A stretch of 64,000 nt of DNA, from positions 24,315,847 through 24,379,846 of the forward strand of contig NC_067135.1 in the NCBI RefSeq assembly GCF_021347895.1. Direction: 5' to 3'. A program made the position numbers and the translations under genes. How positions within the stretch are numbered: position 1 is the stretch's first letter; the number at the start of each line of letters is the position of its first letter. Below are positions 1 through 11,059 of this stretch, piece by piece. The notes below the pieces were generated by a model. The model saw only the letters and a list, made by a program, of their open reading frames with translations, was not told where the DNA came from and did not search any database. Source of the DNA: Acanthochromis polyacanthus (lineage: Eukaryota; Chordata; Actinopteri; Pomacentridae).

Positions 1-42
1 TTTTATGAGTCGCCCGGTCAACCAGTTGAGCTATCTGGGCAC
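1..42 (-). repeat. tRNA-derived SINE, head only (cut by window edge)
   Basis: Reading the minus strand, this is the 5' head of a tRNA-derived SINE. It carries the A-box-like TAGCTCAACTGG, followed by the start of the tRNA-related region. The rest lies beyond the window edge. Fuller copies of the same SINE are at 11060-11262, 42690-42862 and 57047-57254, and it holds the same position next to the repeat arm in each. Confidence 0.6.
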
Positions 43-870
43 CCACTGGGAGACGTTTGATAGATCCTGACCACAGGAGCTACAGTTCTGGCGATGCTTC
101 AACCCAGTCATGTTATCAAACTGGATCCCATCCTCGCGCTTGCCCATTTTTCCTGCTTCTAACATCAGCTTTGAGAACAAAATGTTCACTTACTGCCTGA
201 TATATCCAACCCACTACCAGGAGCCATGATGAAGAGATAATCAGTGTTCTTCACTTCACCTGTCAGTGGTCAGTGTTATACCTGATCAATGTTTATGTTA
301 ATGATGAAGCGTCGATGTTGGGTTTATACACAGATAAATGTGAGAGGTTGTCATATGATTCATGGGAAGGGAAAGTTCAGATCCACAATAATTCTCTAAT
401 TTTTAAAAGTGTTTTTTCTAATTTGTCTAATTTAGTAGAGCTTCTAGCAACTCACTAATATCTGATAGGTGTTTATAAGAGGGCAAAAAGTTGAATGGAA
501 TTAGTGAAGGGAATTAGCTGCACTACTTTAAATGACTGAATGGCTGAAAGTATCGGGACATGTTTTTAGATTTATATGACTTGGAATCAAGTTATTGAGC
601 CAATTTAGTTCATTTACTACAACTCAGAATGCGGCTTAAATAAATTAACAAAGAAATTTCAGTTTAAATTACTTGATGTTTGGAAAAAATATTTGCCCCC
701 TCCAGAAATCTTCAATTTTTGCATATTTATCACACTGAAATGTTTCAGATTTTCAATTAATTTTAATATGAGACCAAGAAAACACAAGAAAAGACAAAAT
801 GCAGTTTTCAAAGGACTGTTTGATTTCATTTATTGATAGTCATTCATTGCAGCACATCATGAAAATATTC
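43..870 (-). repeat. Distal repeat arm of unit 1
   Basis: This non-coding repeat recurs at 11263-12150, 34586-35560 and 42863-44068, and in inverted form at 56512-57046. Shared landmarks are the segment with GATAGATCCTGACC, the phrase CCTGATATATCCAACCCACTA and a run ending in Tc1-like terminal sequence (TATTTGCCCCCTCCAGAAATC near 690). An inverted, partial copy of the same arm lies on the other side of gene 1 at about 2781-3560. No convincing coding frame is present: the 61-codon frame at 273 is not kept in the other copies. Confidence 0.7.
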
Positions 871-1087
871 CCACATTTCTTCTTGCTTTATCCTGGATTT
901 TAAATCAAACAGATGCTGATTTTCATCTGTGATTTCAGGGTTTACATGAATAAAGTAGGAGTTGCACCCTTCTGTCCAACAGATACAGACCATGAAAACA
1001 ACAATTATTCTGAAGAATGACACAATTCTGGATTATCTATCAGTGGATGGGATTGATTTTTGTGGTGCAGAGACATAATTTTGCTCA

Positions 1088-1981
1088 TTACTGATTTATA
1101 GTTGTAGATGTAGTTAATCTTGGATTTAGGCAACTCAACTGTTGTTGCTGTTCTTCTCCAGAAGGCAACTTCAGGACTAAAGCACACAAGAATCCATCGA
1201 AAATGAGGTGAAGGTTTGTGAAAATCAGAACGTTCACATAAGCAATTCTATAATTGTCATCATCATGTAAGCTGTAAAGGAAGCACTGAACAATGAAAGT
1301 GGGGACGTAGACAACCAGGAAGTTGCACATGGCAATGACTATGATCCAGTTCTTCAGGGTGGCAGTGGACGGGGACAAGGTAGGCTCTGTAGATCTTATG
1401 GTGACGGACAGAGAAAACAGAAACATGAAAGCGGCCAAAGTGAAAAAGGCCACTTTGGGGATATACAAATAAAGTGGGACCACAATGAAAATCACCACAG
1501 AAACCACTAAGTTGATGATGTGAACCCTGATTACATTCAGTGGCTGACGCAGATGATCAATGCACAAAGAGGAGTTCAGAAGATGAATAATCATTCCAAA
1601 CCACCTGGAATGGAACCAGACGTTTTTGACATCATCACACCAGACTACATCTTTGCCGGACAATGTAACCATTGAAGCTCCCAAGATTATTGTCATGATC
1701 AGATTCAGAGCATCCATGAAGAGCAGAGTCACCACAGAGCTGTAGACAACTTGAACACCCATGAGGCGGTAATCCCGGCAGGTGAAGGTCATGACGCAGG
1801 ATCTTTTAAAAAGGCTGAGATTGCTGCGATGGTACCAGAAGGCTCCGATGATGACAAGGAGGCCCAGCAGGGAGCTTCCCATCAGGAATCCTTCTGCCAG
1901 GTATGGGTTTTTGATAATGCCTGCAGATCTGGGCACTGCTGTCTTCCAGATGACGGCCAAACATGTGGATCTGTTCTCCAT
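1088..1981 (-). CDS. Seven-transmembrane receptor-like protein, family member 1
   Basis: This 297-residue frame is uninterrupted and lies in a single exon. Hydrophobic segments lie at about 28-50, 77-107, 122-144, 154-177, 178-197, 213-238 and 247-275, giving seven candidate membrane spans with no signal peptide. TM3 ends in a segment (SLCIDHLRQPLN) that resembles, but does not match, the DRY-type box of rhodopsin-like receptors; TM7 carries FTNLHLIFDGF where NPxxY would sit. The loop after TM4 is only a few residues long. Unlike members 2-4, the first of the two loop-1 cysteines is glycine (G109), while C115 remains. The C-terminus has four glutamines and then the tail ending TTSTTINQ, which members 2 and 4 lose to a stop codon. 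The N-terminus (MENRSTCLAV) is the most divergent of the four. Function unknown. A chemosensory or other class-A-like receptor is one possibility, inferred only from topology. Confidence 0.75.
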   Translation of the reverse strand: MENRSTCLAVIWKTAVPRSAGIIKNPYLAEGFLMGSSLLGLLVIIGAFWYHRSNLSLFKRSCVMTFTCRDYRLMGVQVVYSSVVTLLFMDALNLIMTIILGASMVTLSGKDVVWCDDVKNVWFHSRWFGMIIHLLNSSLCIDHLRQPLNVIRVHIINLVVSVVIFIVVPLYLYIPKVAFFTLAAFMFLFSLSVTIRSTEPTLSPSTATLKNWIIVIAMCNFLVVYVPTFIVQCFLYSLHDDDNYRIAYVNVLIFTNLHLIFDGFLCALVLKLPSGEEQQQQLSCLNPRLTTSTTINQ

Positions 1982-2005
1982 GATGTGTTGGTCTCAGTTG
2001 TCAAC

Positions 2006-2030
2006 CTGCTGGAGGATGGAGAAAGAAAAT
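2006..2030 (-). other. Splice acceptor of gene 1 coding exon
   Basis: On the minus strand a pyrimidine tract (TTTCTTTCTCCATCCTCCAG) is followed by CAGGTTGACAACTGAG and then the ATG. The same layout precedes all four genes. In gene 3 the second CAG has mutated to CAT while the first CCAG remains, so the first AG is the likelier functional acceptor. Confidence 0.6.
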
Positions 2031-2039
2031 AATTTTAAA

Positions 2040-2780
2040 CACCATCTACAAAATACAGAGCTGTGAAAAAGTATTTCTTCTATTATTGCATATTTCTTTC
2101 ACTTAAATGTCCAAGATCATAAAAACTAATATTTATTTTAACGTTTATTTGAATATTAGACAGAGATAACCCACAGGCCTGTATCACTCTGTGAAAAAGG
2201 AACTGACCCCTGAACCTAATAACTGGTTTGGCAGCAACAACTTCAGTTAAATGTTTGTTCCAGCTTGTGATCAGTCTTTTCCATCACCATGGAGGAATTC
2301 TGCTCCACTCTTCTCTGTAGAATAGTTTGAATTCAGTCACATTAGATGGTTTTAGATCATGGACTGTCCTTTTAAGGTCTTGTCACAGAATCTCACTTGG
2401 ATTCAAGTCCAGACTTTGATTTGGCCACTCCAGAACTGACCTTTTGTTCTTTTTTAGCCACTCAGGGGTGGACTTGCTGGTGGTCTTTGGGTCTTTGTCT
2501 TGCTGCATAAACCATTAGTGTTGAGCTTTAGGTCATGGACTGATGGTGGATATTCTCCAGGAGGATGTTCTGATAGAGAGCAGAATTCATGGCTCCATCA
2601 GTGATGACAAGTCGTCCAGGTCCTCCAACCATCACACTACCACCACCATGTTTCGAAATCGCCTATGACAATGATCTCTTTATTATGATCACAGGTGTTA
2701 AAACATATTTTTTGGTTCGTCATAGAATTCTACCTTGGTGGATGGTTGTCAGTATCGACAAATTAGGATAAGAGACATTT
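2040..2780 (-). mobile_element. Tc1-like transposon remnant in intron of gene 1
   Basis: The sequence is homologous, in reverse orientation, to the 3' half of the Tc1 relic at 59650-61630. It includes the piece equivalent to the HGGGSVMVWG-type region (ACTACCACCACCATGTTTC near 2637) and the terminal phrase with CACTCTGTGAAAAAG near 2188. The central part is missing, and about 100 unrelated bases (2660-2765) take its place. It has no coding capacity. Confidence 0.7.
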
Positions 2781-3560
2781 CCTTGGACAGTATGAATGAA
2801 AATCATGATTTTAAAACTGCTGGTTTGTGTTTTCTTGAGTTATGCTTGTCTAATATGAAAATAAATTTGATGATCTGGAACATTTCAGTTTGATAAATAT
2901 GCAAAAATGAAAGATTTCTGTAGGGGCAAACTATAAGTACTGTACATTTTCCTTCAAATTATGAATATTTGGGAGAAATCAAATGATTTCAGTAGCTCTA
3001 ACTTTAACCTGTGGCTTTAATATCATTTGTTAACTCAATTTAGAACAACTCGATTCAATAAAACACTTAAAATGGTTCTGTTTTTCGGAGTATTTCATGC
3101 AGTCCCTGAAAAACTCACCTACACTGATGCAAACTGTTGAATGTTAACTTGAAATTGTCCATTTAAACTGGTTTGCTAATTTCAGTGAAAGTGCAGAAGT
3201 TTCTTTAAACTTTTCAGTTTTCTTCGACTAAGATCACAGAAAACAGAAAATAAAAACTGCGATACTGTGTTTCAACATTTTGCATTTGTATAAAGCAAAC
3301 AAGAACATTGGAAATAAAACATTATTTAATGTTGACTTTCCTTAAAATTAAGACTGTTTCAGAGGAATCAAAGATTTCAGTAGCTCTACCTTCAGCCTGT
3401 GGTTTTAATATCACTTGTTAACTCAATTTAGATAAACTTAATTTAATAATTATTTTAAAATGGTTGAAAAGATTCTATTTTTTCAGCATTTTGCATTCAG
3501 TCCTGATCACTGTAAACTTAACCAGCTCATTAAACCAACTCTTTAATTGATTATCTGTCT
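2781..3560 (+). repeat. Proximal (intronic) repeat arm of unit 1
   Basis: This copy is inverted relative to the distal arm at 43-870. Corresponding landmarks are ATGCAAAAATGAAAGATTTCTG near 2900 (Tc1-type end) and TGTTGAATGTTAACTTGAAATTGTCC near 3135. Equivalent intronic arms are at 21470-22850, 39651-40830 and, inverted, 58600-59650. It places gene 1 between two inverted arms. Confidence 0.6.
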
Positions 3561-3933
3561 TTCAAATATTTTGCTGCTGAAAAAACAGGCATTTAGAGAA
3601 ACTTCAGTCAGATGTCAACTAGTCATTACAACAACAGGCCTTTAACAGTGAAGTTTTCTGATCAGATGCCCCAATCTGTCCTTAAAAACAAGAAAACAAA
3701 CAGTAATCTGCAGCAAAACATTCAGATATTCAACACATTTTGTACTTTTTGCTTGTCAGGCTTCTCTTCTACAACTTTGAAGATGTTTTTATCTCTAATC
3801 CAGTTGCTTTTCACAGTAATCACAGAGAAAGTCAAATTACAGTCATTATGTCAAACTCTCATCTGCTCATTATTAATCATCAGGGTGTTAAATAGCTTCT
3901 AAAACAATAAAAACACTCAAAATTATGTCTTAC

Positions 3934-3990
3934 TTGATGTGTGAAGCGTTGAGGCTGTTTGTTGGTGGAGGAAGTGATTGAGAGACTGAT
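3934..3990 (-). other. Putative non-coding first exon and splice donor, gene 1
   Basis: The minus strand reads ACACATCAA|GTAAGAC, a good 5' splice donor with GT at 3933-3932. The donor and the preceding exon sequence are conserved at 23216 and 41186. The interval contains no ATG, so it would be 5' untranslated exon, joined over about 1.9 kb to the acceptor near 2009. The exon's 5' limit is a guess from the TATA-like site upstream. Confidence 0.5.
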
Positions 3991-4004
3991 TTTGTCTCTT
4001 TGGC

Positions 4005-4020
4005 TTCACATTTATGCAGG
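4005..4020 (-). promoter_or_regulatory. TATA-like element upstream of gene 1 exon 1
   Basis: The minus strand carries GCATAAATG about 30 bases before GAGACAAAATCAGTCTC. The same combination is found ahead of exon 1 in units 2 and 3. A second copy of the block (TTTGTCTCTTTGGCTGCACA on the plus strand) sits at about 4465-4490, suggesting a duplicated promoter segment. This is an inference from spacing and conservation. Confidence 0.35.
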
Positions 4021-5375
4021 GCTGTCCTGAGACTTTTGCAGGAGCAGGAGCTGCTGGTCTTTCTTGCTAAAAAATATTCATAAAATGTAAGTATCAAAAA
4101 AGAAGCAAAAAGAAGCCTCTCATACTTTCCCCCTCAGCACACCATATGAGGTTAACTAGGGGCTTTAACTGATGAGAAGTGTGTGTAGAGTCAGACACAC
4201 ACAGGATGCTCACTTTCACTTCAGAAACCGTGGTTAGCTACAGAACACGTCTGTTCACCTCAGAGCCATGAGGGGCGTCTATGTGGATCATATGACCAAG
4301 CGAGGGTTTAATTATTTTCAGTCACACAGACTTTCACACACACTACAAAGAAAAAAAACAAAGAAAAAACAACAACTTTGATAAAGGGAACTTTGAGCAT
4401 CAAAGGGCAAAGGGGCAGTTGTTCTTGTGTCATGTAACATGGAATTACTGAGTGACTGACTTTGTCTCTTTGGCTGCACATTTATGACTGTAAAACCGAT
4501 TAAATTCAAGCCCATGCTCTCTTTGATTTCCTCTGTATCACCAGACAAAGCTGGACATCATTTCTTTATTGACTTTAGATCAAATCAAGCAGAATTTTAC
4601 TTTTCATTGCATCTTTTAACGTGAAACATTTTCTCTGTTTAAACCGCTGCTGCTTGAACTGAATCCATCTTTTGCTTCCTCTTCGACATGAATTAAAGAT
4701 GTGATGGTGAAAATACAACCCAAATGTCACTTCTTCATTTATTGAACCTTCTAGACACCCATCAACTCAGAATCTGGAACAGGTCTTATGATGGAATCTG
4801 TGAGAAAATGTCTTCACTAGTGGAGTCCTAACTGCTCCTAATAACACTCAGTCGTCTCATTCAAGTCAAATTCTTTACTTGCATCAAGTGAATCAACATG
4901 TCAAAACAGTACAGAGTCTCTGAGCAAATGATTGAGGACCATAAGTTGTAAACAAGCTTTGTAGGTGCATTCACACCATGGAAAAACACTGAGGTCCGAA
5001 GATGATAAGAGAACTTGAACTGTGGTTGAACTCAATTGGTGTAACTTCCTTTTCAAACCAGCAGCTGTTGGTTTCAGGTGAGACAGCAGAGCTCACTGTC
5101 TTCAGCAGTTCATCATAAGCCAATACAACTTAGATGGCAATACATGAAATCATAATAAGAATACAATGCATTTGTATTACATTTCTCTCCTGTTTATGAT
5201 TTCATCTATATTCTAATTTCAAGATGCCTCTTTATGTGGATGGAAAACCCTTGTGACGTAAACCATATTCACAGCAGTAGACAACTGGGGAAATCATCCA
5301 CATCATCCTGCTGTCATGACAACGAATCTCACAGTTAATCAGCATCGGTGGAGGTTCCTATAAAGACAAAGATCG

Positions 5376-6270
5376 TTGCACAGATCGCTGACTCACCTGG
5401 AGGACACCGGCAGCACTGTGAGGGTCATTTTCTTTGACTTCTCCAGTGCTTTCAACACAATCCAGCCTTCTCTGTTCAGGGCGAAGCTTGAGGGAGCGGG
5501 AGTAGACGGTCACCTGGCTGCTTGGACCATTGACTACCTCACCAACATACCACAGTACGTGAGGCTTCAGGACTGTGTGTCTGATGTAGTAGTCAGCAGC
5601 ATGGGGGCCCACAGGGGACAGTGTTCTCTCCCTTTCTCTTCATCCTGTACACATCGGACTTCCACTACAACTCTGGGAGCTGTCACCTCCAGAAATTCTC
5701 TGATGATACAGCCATTGTTGGATGTGTGTCTCATGGGGACGAGATGGAGTACAGGACAGTCATCTCTGACTTTGTTGACTGGTGTGAGCGAAACCATCTG
5801 CAGCTCAACGCCAGTAAGACGAAGGAGATGATCATCGACTTCCGCAGGAGGAGGACACCTCAGACTGCACCGGTGAACATCCAGGGTATGGACATTGAGA
5901 TAGTGGACTCATACAAATACCTGGGTGTTCACCTCAACAAGAAACTGGACTGGTCACACAACACAGAGGTCCTGTACAAGAAGGGCCAAAGTCGTCTCCA
6001 CCTGCTGAGGAGACTGAGGTCCTTTGGAGTGTGCAGGACTCTGCTCCGGACATTCTATGACTCTGTGGTAGCGTCTGCTGTTTTCTATGCAGTGGTCTGC
6101 TGGGGAGCAGGGAGCTCTGAAAGGGACAGAAAGAGACTGAACAGGAGGGCCGGTTCTGTGCTGGACTGTGCCATGGACTCCATAGAGGAGGTGGGTGAGA
6201 GGAGAATGCAGCAGACTGAGACACCCACCCTGCAAGAAGGAGCGCTATCGCAAGTCATTCATTCCATCTG
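5376..6270 (+). pseudogene. LINE reverse transcriptase, frameshifted
   Basis: The frame at 5376-5831 carries motif A (FFDFSSAFNTIQP) and a decayed motif B (GAHRGQ where GxPQG is usual). It then shifts to the frame at 5621-6412, which carries motif C as FSDDTAIVG and then NASKTKEMIIDF and YKYLGVHLNKKLDW, with the C-terminal thumb-like region after it. The endonuclease domain is absent. The break, at about 5620-5640, falls between motif B and motif C. The hAT insertion removes the C-terminus. The product would not be active. Confidence 0.75.
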
Positions 6271-6271
6271 C

Positions 6272-7187
6272 CAGTGGCGGCTGGCCCATAGGGGGCGCTG
6301 GGGCTCCGCCCCACCAGCTGTGGAGGGGATTTTTTTTAAATTATTATTATTATTTTTTTTTAATCAGCTTCAGTTTTACTTAATAGTATGTGTGTGCCTA
6401 CATGTATTTTAAATCATTTAAACAACATTAACACCAACCAACAACCGAATTTCCACCGAACTACAGCATGTCATTCTCCCACGGGGCGCTCGGCAAAGTG
6501 CCCCTGACCTGCAGCTAAATAGCGAATCAGGTTATGGTTGCTAGGGGAAAATTACTGATAATTGGCCTATCGGTGTCACCACATTTAACGCCGATGGGGC
6601 GCTGGAAATGTCGCCCCAACTGCTACGTAAAAAGCGTGAATGTTTATGATCGCTGGAGCTACTTGAGGAGGCAGCGATAGTTTTTTTTCGTAGTGCGACT
6701 CCCAGACTCTGTCCTACATCGGGAGGAAAAGAGGAGGGAGAAGATTCTTGTATAAATAAAACCTAGAGAGAGACAAACACATGCACACAGAAAAATAGAC
6801 ACACAGGAACAGAGACTCACAGGAACAGACACACAGGAGCAGAGACAGAGTGTCTTTTAAGTTTATTTTACATTCAATGGGCAGTATGTAATAATAATAT
6901 AGTTGTGGGTTGGTTGGTTGGTTCTCAATTCTTTGTATGTTAAATTTTTATAGGAAATGTTCTCTTTCATTCTCTCTTCAAAAATAACTCAGCCCACATT
7001 GATAGCATAACGTCTAATATGTCTGTAAATTGTTACTTCTTCTGTGAAACTGGAAACTGAAATTAAATTATTATTGTGGACCTGTAGTCATTTTCCGACT
7101 GTTCATTTGAATGCTTATGCTAGATTAGGCAGGGAAATCTGTTGGCACACCAGCCCCACCAAGACTTTTTTTCACCAGCTGCCACTG
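6272..7187 (+). mobile_element. Non-autonomous hAT element with 8-bp target duplication
   Basis: The ends are CAGTGGCGGCTGG and CCAGCTGCCACTG, near-perfect inverted repeats. CCATCTGC is duplicated at 6264-6271 and 7188-7195, and removing the element rejoins the LINE open region. I see no transposase. The hAT relic at 44069 starts with the same CAGTGGCGGCTGG terminus and encodes part of a transposase, so that family could have mobilised this copy. Confidence 0.85.
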
Positions 7188-7479
7188 CCATCTGCTATAA
7201 GACTTTATAACATCAGCGTCACTGGCTGATGTTAACATAAACTGGACTTTATCACATCAGCCTTTATCACATAATCTGCACAGTTCTTGCACTATATGAA
7301 TTTTCTTGCACTTTACACTATTGCATAAGCCACTATTTCCATCCTTCACTCTTGTGCATATTGTAAATATTACTATGATTATAACTATATCGTTGTTTAT
7401 TGTTGCTCGTACTGTATGCTGTAACATGGGAAACTTCCCCTGACATGGGGAGTAATAAAAAGATTATCTTATCTTAATT

Positions 7480-8530
7480 GAATGTGTGTGCTTCCTTATG
7501 GGGTCACTCATTTACACTTCTTTAGATTATCATAAACTAAATCACAAACGGTTCATTCGCATCATATTTACATGGTATCTTCATCCTCGCTACTCTGATT
7601 ATCATCATCAGAGGAGCCAGTAGGTTCTTGATTCTGACTGAGCCAGATGTACTGATTTACAGTGGAATGGATGGCTCTGGAAATCACAGCTCTCAAACAT
7701 GGGATTACACAGGGAGTGAATAAGCAGAATAACATCATGACAGCAAATACTGGTACTAAGAATTTCATGAATAAACAGTGTCACAGTCCACTGGTCACCA
7801 TCCCCACAGATCCCAATTACCTGTCATTCTGTCCATCAGTTCTTGTAAGTGATCATGGAGGGAGGTCAAATGTTGCGTTGCGTCTGGAATCCATGAGCAA
7901 CGTGAATCTCCAATTACTGCACATGTAGTTGTGCTGTTCTGCTAACAACAAATCAAGTGTCATTCTGTTCTGCATTATCATCAGTCTAAGAGCTTTCAAT
8001 TCAGGAGTTACAGATACAAAACCTGCAGTCAAGTTTTCTAAATCTTCAGCTATCTCATTTATCCTACATGCATTATTTTCTGTGTCATACCATGGGAACA
8101 AAGTTCCAAAGAATCCTTTCACATTTGAGATTTGCTTGTCTCCTTTTGTGCGGTGGTTATTGGTCATGTGGTGAGACAAAACACCTGTACATCTGGTACC
8201 AGGTATGCCAATGTCCACACCAACCTTCAGGTAGGTAGAGGTAACTGTGTCTACCACATACCCAGACCATATTGGTGGGACAGCCAAATCCAAATTTACT
8301 TGGTGCAAACGTATACATGGTGTTACTGTCTCCAGTCACATTTACTCCATCTGTTAACGGGGTGATAAGATTGAGATACAGGATAAATAATAAGATGTTT
8401 GTGTGACTGTCTTTGACAGAATAGGGGTTGGGTGCATTTGAACAGGTGGATGGGTTCACACAGTTCACACAATTAGTATAGTTCCCTCATGGTAGGTCAG
8501 AACTATCCACACATTGTCTGTCTGTCACAG
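7480..8530 (-). mobile_element. Endogenous retrovirus env region, copy 1
   Basis: The fragment duplicates 24690-26200 and derives from a retroviral envelope gene. No long terminal repeat could be paired with it here. It lies just downstream of the segmental duplication block in both units, so the retrovirus was probably present before duplication. At about 8545 it joins a different repeat. Confidence 0.6.
7568..8468 (-). pseudogene. Broken retroviral envelope gene
   Basis: Three minus-strand frames (8157-8468, 7853-8308, 7568-7768) together resemble the end of the surface subunit and the transmembrane subunit of a gamma/epsilon-type retroviral envelope. Visible features are a leucine-rich ectodomain with the segment QNRMTLDLLLAE, reminiscent of the immunosuppressive-type region, then a membrane anchor rich in Phe, Val and Met, then an acidic tail (SSDDDNQSSEDED). 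Frameshifts and stops separate the pieces, so it is not a functional gene as it stands. The final 66-codon frame is the best preserved part: it differs at one residue from its copy at 24791-24991. Confidence 0.65.
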
Positions 8531-8539
8531 CTATGGGAT

Positions 8540-8700
8540 ACAGATTGTAGCAGTACTCTCCCCCTCCTTTCCCTGAGTCTAATCAGCAGGTGCAGCTGAG
8601 CAGGAGGCAGCAGGTGTTTCACATCTGCAATCAGCTGACCTGGAGTGAGCAGGTGGGATTGGCCTAATCATCTGCACCCTTTGGAGAGACACCCTGTAAA
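8540..8700. repeat. Unclassified interspersed repeat, 5' segment
   Basis: About 100 bases (CTCCCCCTCCTTTCCCTGAG onward) match 26208-26310 closely and then diverge. In both places it abuts the env relic. It resembles the 5' region of a retroelement, but I cannot assign a family. Confidence 0.4.
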
Positions 8701-8859
8701 TGGGATGCATCTCTGCCGAAAGAATCACAGTTCTTTTGAAGCACAATTCTTCGCTTCAAGACATTACGGAGCCTGAAAGAAAAACAAAGATTTCCATCAT
8801 GTGGGACCATTTTGATCTTATATCGGCAAATAAGGTATTTGTTTCATCCTTCATAACCT

Positions 8860-9550
8860 TTAGGTGGGAGCCAGCCATCAGCTACCTCATGAAGAAGGCT
8901 CAGCAGAGGATGCACTTCCTGCGGCAGCTTTGGAAACTCAAGCTGCCACCCAATGTGATGGCATAGTTCTACACCACATCATGGAGTCCGTCCTCACCTC
9001 TTCTATCACTCTGTGGTACCAGGGATAGACACAGACTTCAGAGCATTGTGCTCTGCTGAGAAGGTGATCGGCTGCAGCCTCCCATCTCTCCAGGACCTGT
9101 ACATCTCCAAAACTCGGGGGTACAGGCCGGATCACAGCTGACCTTCTCACCCTGGACACGAAGTTTTTGAGCCACTTCCATCAGGCAGGAGGCTATAGTC
9201 AATACAGACCAGAACCTCCCACCACAAAACAGTTTCTTCCTGTCTGTGGTCAAACTTATGAACCATTGAATAACCTCCACTTACCAGTCACTTAATTCTT
9301 TTGACTTGCACTCATTCTGGTTGCACCATTCTATTTGCACATTCTGGTTGCACTATTCTGTTCTGGGGAAATGATAACAACCATTTTTGCTTGTTCTTTT
9401 ATTGCTATTATCATTATTATTTCTTTATTATACTGGTATAATTTCATTTGTATGTTCTTTGTTGCACCATTCACCGAAACAAATTCCTAGTTTGTATAAA
9501 CCCACTTACTTGGCAACAAAGATGATTCTCATTCTGATTCTCATGTCAGT
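8860..9550 (+). mobile_element. LINE 3' fragment (CR1/Rex1-like)
   Basis: Interrupted plus-strand frames encode the C-terminal region of a reverse transcriptase, with KKAQQRMHFLRQLWKLKLPP near 8893 and the later peptides typical of this LINE group in broken frames. The copy ends with ACAAAGATGATTCTCATTC, a characteristic LINE tail. It is a dead 5'-truncated copy. Confidence 0.6.
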
Positions 9551-9554
9551 TGAG

Positions 9555-10695
9555 TCTGTCAACTCGGTTGCCTGTAATGATTTTCAAGATCCAGCAGGTG
9601 TCAGTATTGAGTGACACAGTACCAATACAGTTGGGATAATGTGCTGCAAGGCTTCATGAGGCCTCACATGCCCATCATTAGTCGATGGGCAGGTGCGGCG
9701 GTCGAGGGAACTCCAACGGGGAAGTTGTCCAACCTGATGATGTTGCCAGTCAGCTGAGAAACCACACTGGTCCAGTCAGTGAAACTTTGGCTCTGTTGTC
9801 ACCGTTTGGTTTCCACAATCGGACAGTTTGTTCACCATTGACATTTCCCCTGTCGGTTGTTTCACTGAGACATTGCTCAATAACTACCACTCTGGTGAGT
9901 CTTGGATAGAGACAACAAAATTAGGCCTACTTTTTGACTTGCCACGACTCTGCTTTAGTTTTTAAAGATCCCGTCACTCTCCTGTGGACAGTGGCGGCTT
10001 GCCTCTTTTTGAGCGTCTAAATGAAGATGGAGGTCTTTGTTTCAGGAGATCGGGACTCCAACATACAGTTTCAGCCCCAAGCCTGTCCAGAGGAGAGATA
10101 TTGGGATCCGGCTCAAAGGACTAACAAATGTTAGGAAATTTCTTCTCTACTGGAGTCATAACTGCTCCTAATAACACTGTCATTTCCTCTGCATTCATTT
10201 AGTAGTGAAGTTCCTAAATCTTAGCCGCCGCTCCATCAAATTTCTATCTTTATTTTTTATTGTCGCAAATTCATGTCTCCACCTTCACAGCACAGTCCTG
10301 CACTGGGTCGGGTACTCGCGAGTATGAAGGTAAACTACAGATCTTTCTCAGTATCTATCCTTTGGATAATTACAACATTATCTACTTACAAGAGTGTGGC
10401 CTTGAAAGTAACATCATGTCAATCACCCAGGCAACAGGTCAGAGAGTCAGACAAGTGTCATCTTGGAAAATAGGAAAGCGACTTACTGGAGAAAAGATAG
10501 ACTTATTAGCCTAAGTTTACTCATAATAGATTTTACAAGTTAAATAGGCATTTTCAACATACTGATGGCCAGCTAGCGTTATGTAGCATATCAGTAGCTC
10601 AGTGAATTGGGCCTGGTGCCAACTCAGTGACGCTAACATGAGTAAACTAATTGATAGAATTAAGCTAATATCTACGTACCATGATGTAACTGCTG
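9555..10695. other. Intergenic, no gene recognised
   Basis: No credible frame. On the minus strand near 9650-9690 the phrase GATGGGCATGTGAGGCCTC resembles one end of a hAT-type non-autonomous element, but no partner end or target duplication was found. Near 10135-10190 there is a diverged copy of a phrase from the unit promoter blocks (ACTGCTCCTAATAACACT, also at 4832 and 24111). Confidence 0.4.
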
Positions 10696-10739
10696 ACTGC
10701 ATTTTGACATGACCTTGTTCAAATCTCTACAAGGTGTAA

Positions 10740-11050
10740 AAGAAAATGTGATCCATCAGACCGGGACACCTTCTTCCATTGTTCTATGGTCCAGTTCTGG
10801 TGTCAATTGTTGGTCTTTCTGTGGTGCACAGGGGTTAGCATGGACATCCTGACTGGTATGCAGCTCCATACACAACAAACTGTGATGCTCTGTGTATTCT
10901 GACACCTTTCTATCAGAATCACTAACTTCTTCAGAAATCTGACCAACAGTAGCAGGTCTGTTGGATTGGACCACGTGGCCAGTCTTCCTCCCCACATGCA
11001 TCAATGAGCCTTGGGTGCCCATGACCCTGTCACCGGTTCACCACTGTTCC
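10740..11050 (-). mobile_element. Tc1-like transposase fragment
   Basis: The minus-strand frame 10756-11022 matches the N-terminal part of the larger Tc1 relic at 41815-42685 (shared residues include HVGRKTGHVV and SEEVSDSDRKVSEYT). It corresponds to the DNA-binding half only and is truncated. A SINE adjoins it at 11060, as it does in the other copy. Confidence 0.6.
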
Positions 11051-11059
11051 TTTCTTTGA

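Larger units (their letters stand above)
3590..5368. repeat. Segmental duplication block, copy 1 (promoter region of unit 1)
   Basis: The block is nearly collinear with 22850-24655, with small indels only. It includes exon 1, the duplicated promoter segment, the matching open frame on the minus strand at 4318-4548 (76 codons; 68 codons at 23624-23830) and the shared segment with ATTTCATCTATATTCTAATTTC near 5203. That frame is shared because the DNA is duplicated, so it is not annotated as a gene. The block ends at the LINE insertion. Confidence 0.75.
5369..7475 (+). mobile_element. Rex1/CR1-like non-LTR retrotransposon, 5'-truncated
   Basis: The insertion splits sequence that is continuous in unit 2 (TATAAAGACAAAGA at 24634 versus AATTGAATGTGTGTG at 24699). 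It encodes reverse transcriptase in two overlapping frames and ends in ATAAAAAGATTATCTTATCT, a LINE-type short-repeat tail. A hAT element (6272-7187) interrupts its 3' region. Clade assignment rests on the FSDD active site and general motif pattern. Confidence 0.7.

Noticed and set aside
1751..2066. Plus-strand frames over the 5' end of gene 1, with equivalents at 13195-13594, 36612-37134 and (minus) 61620-62103
   Set aside because: These are antisense shadows of the conserved receptor-like exon. They are conserved only because the coding strand is.
4318..4548. 76-codon minus-strand frame, with a 68-codon counterpart at 23624
   Set aside because: The two copies lie in a recent segmental duplication, so similarity needs no coding constraint. 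The C-terminal ends differ because of an indel in an A-rich run.
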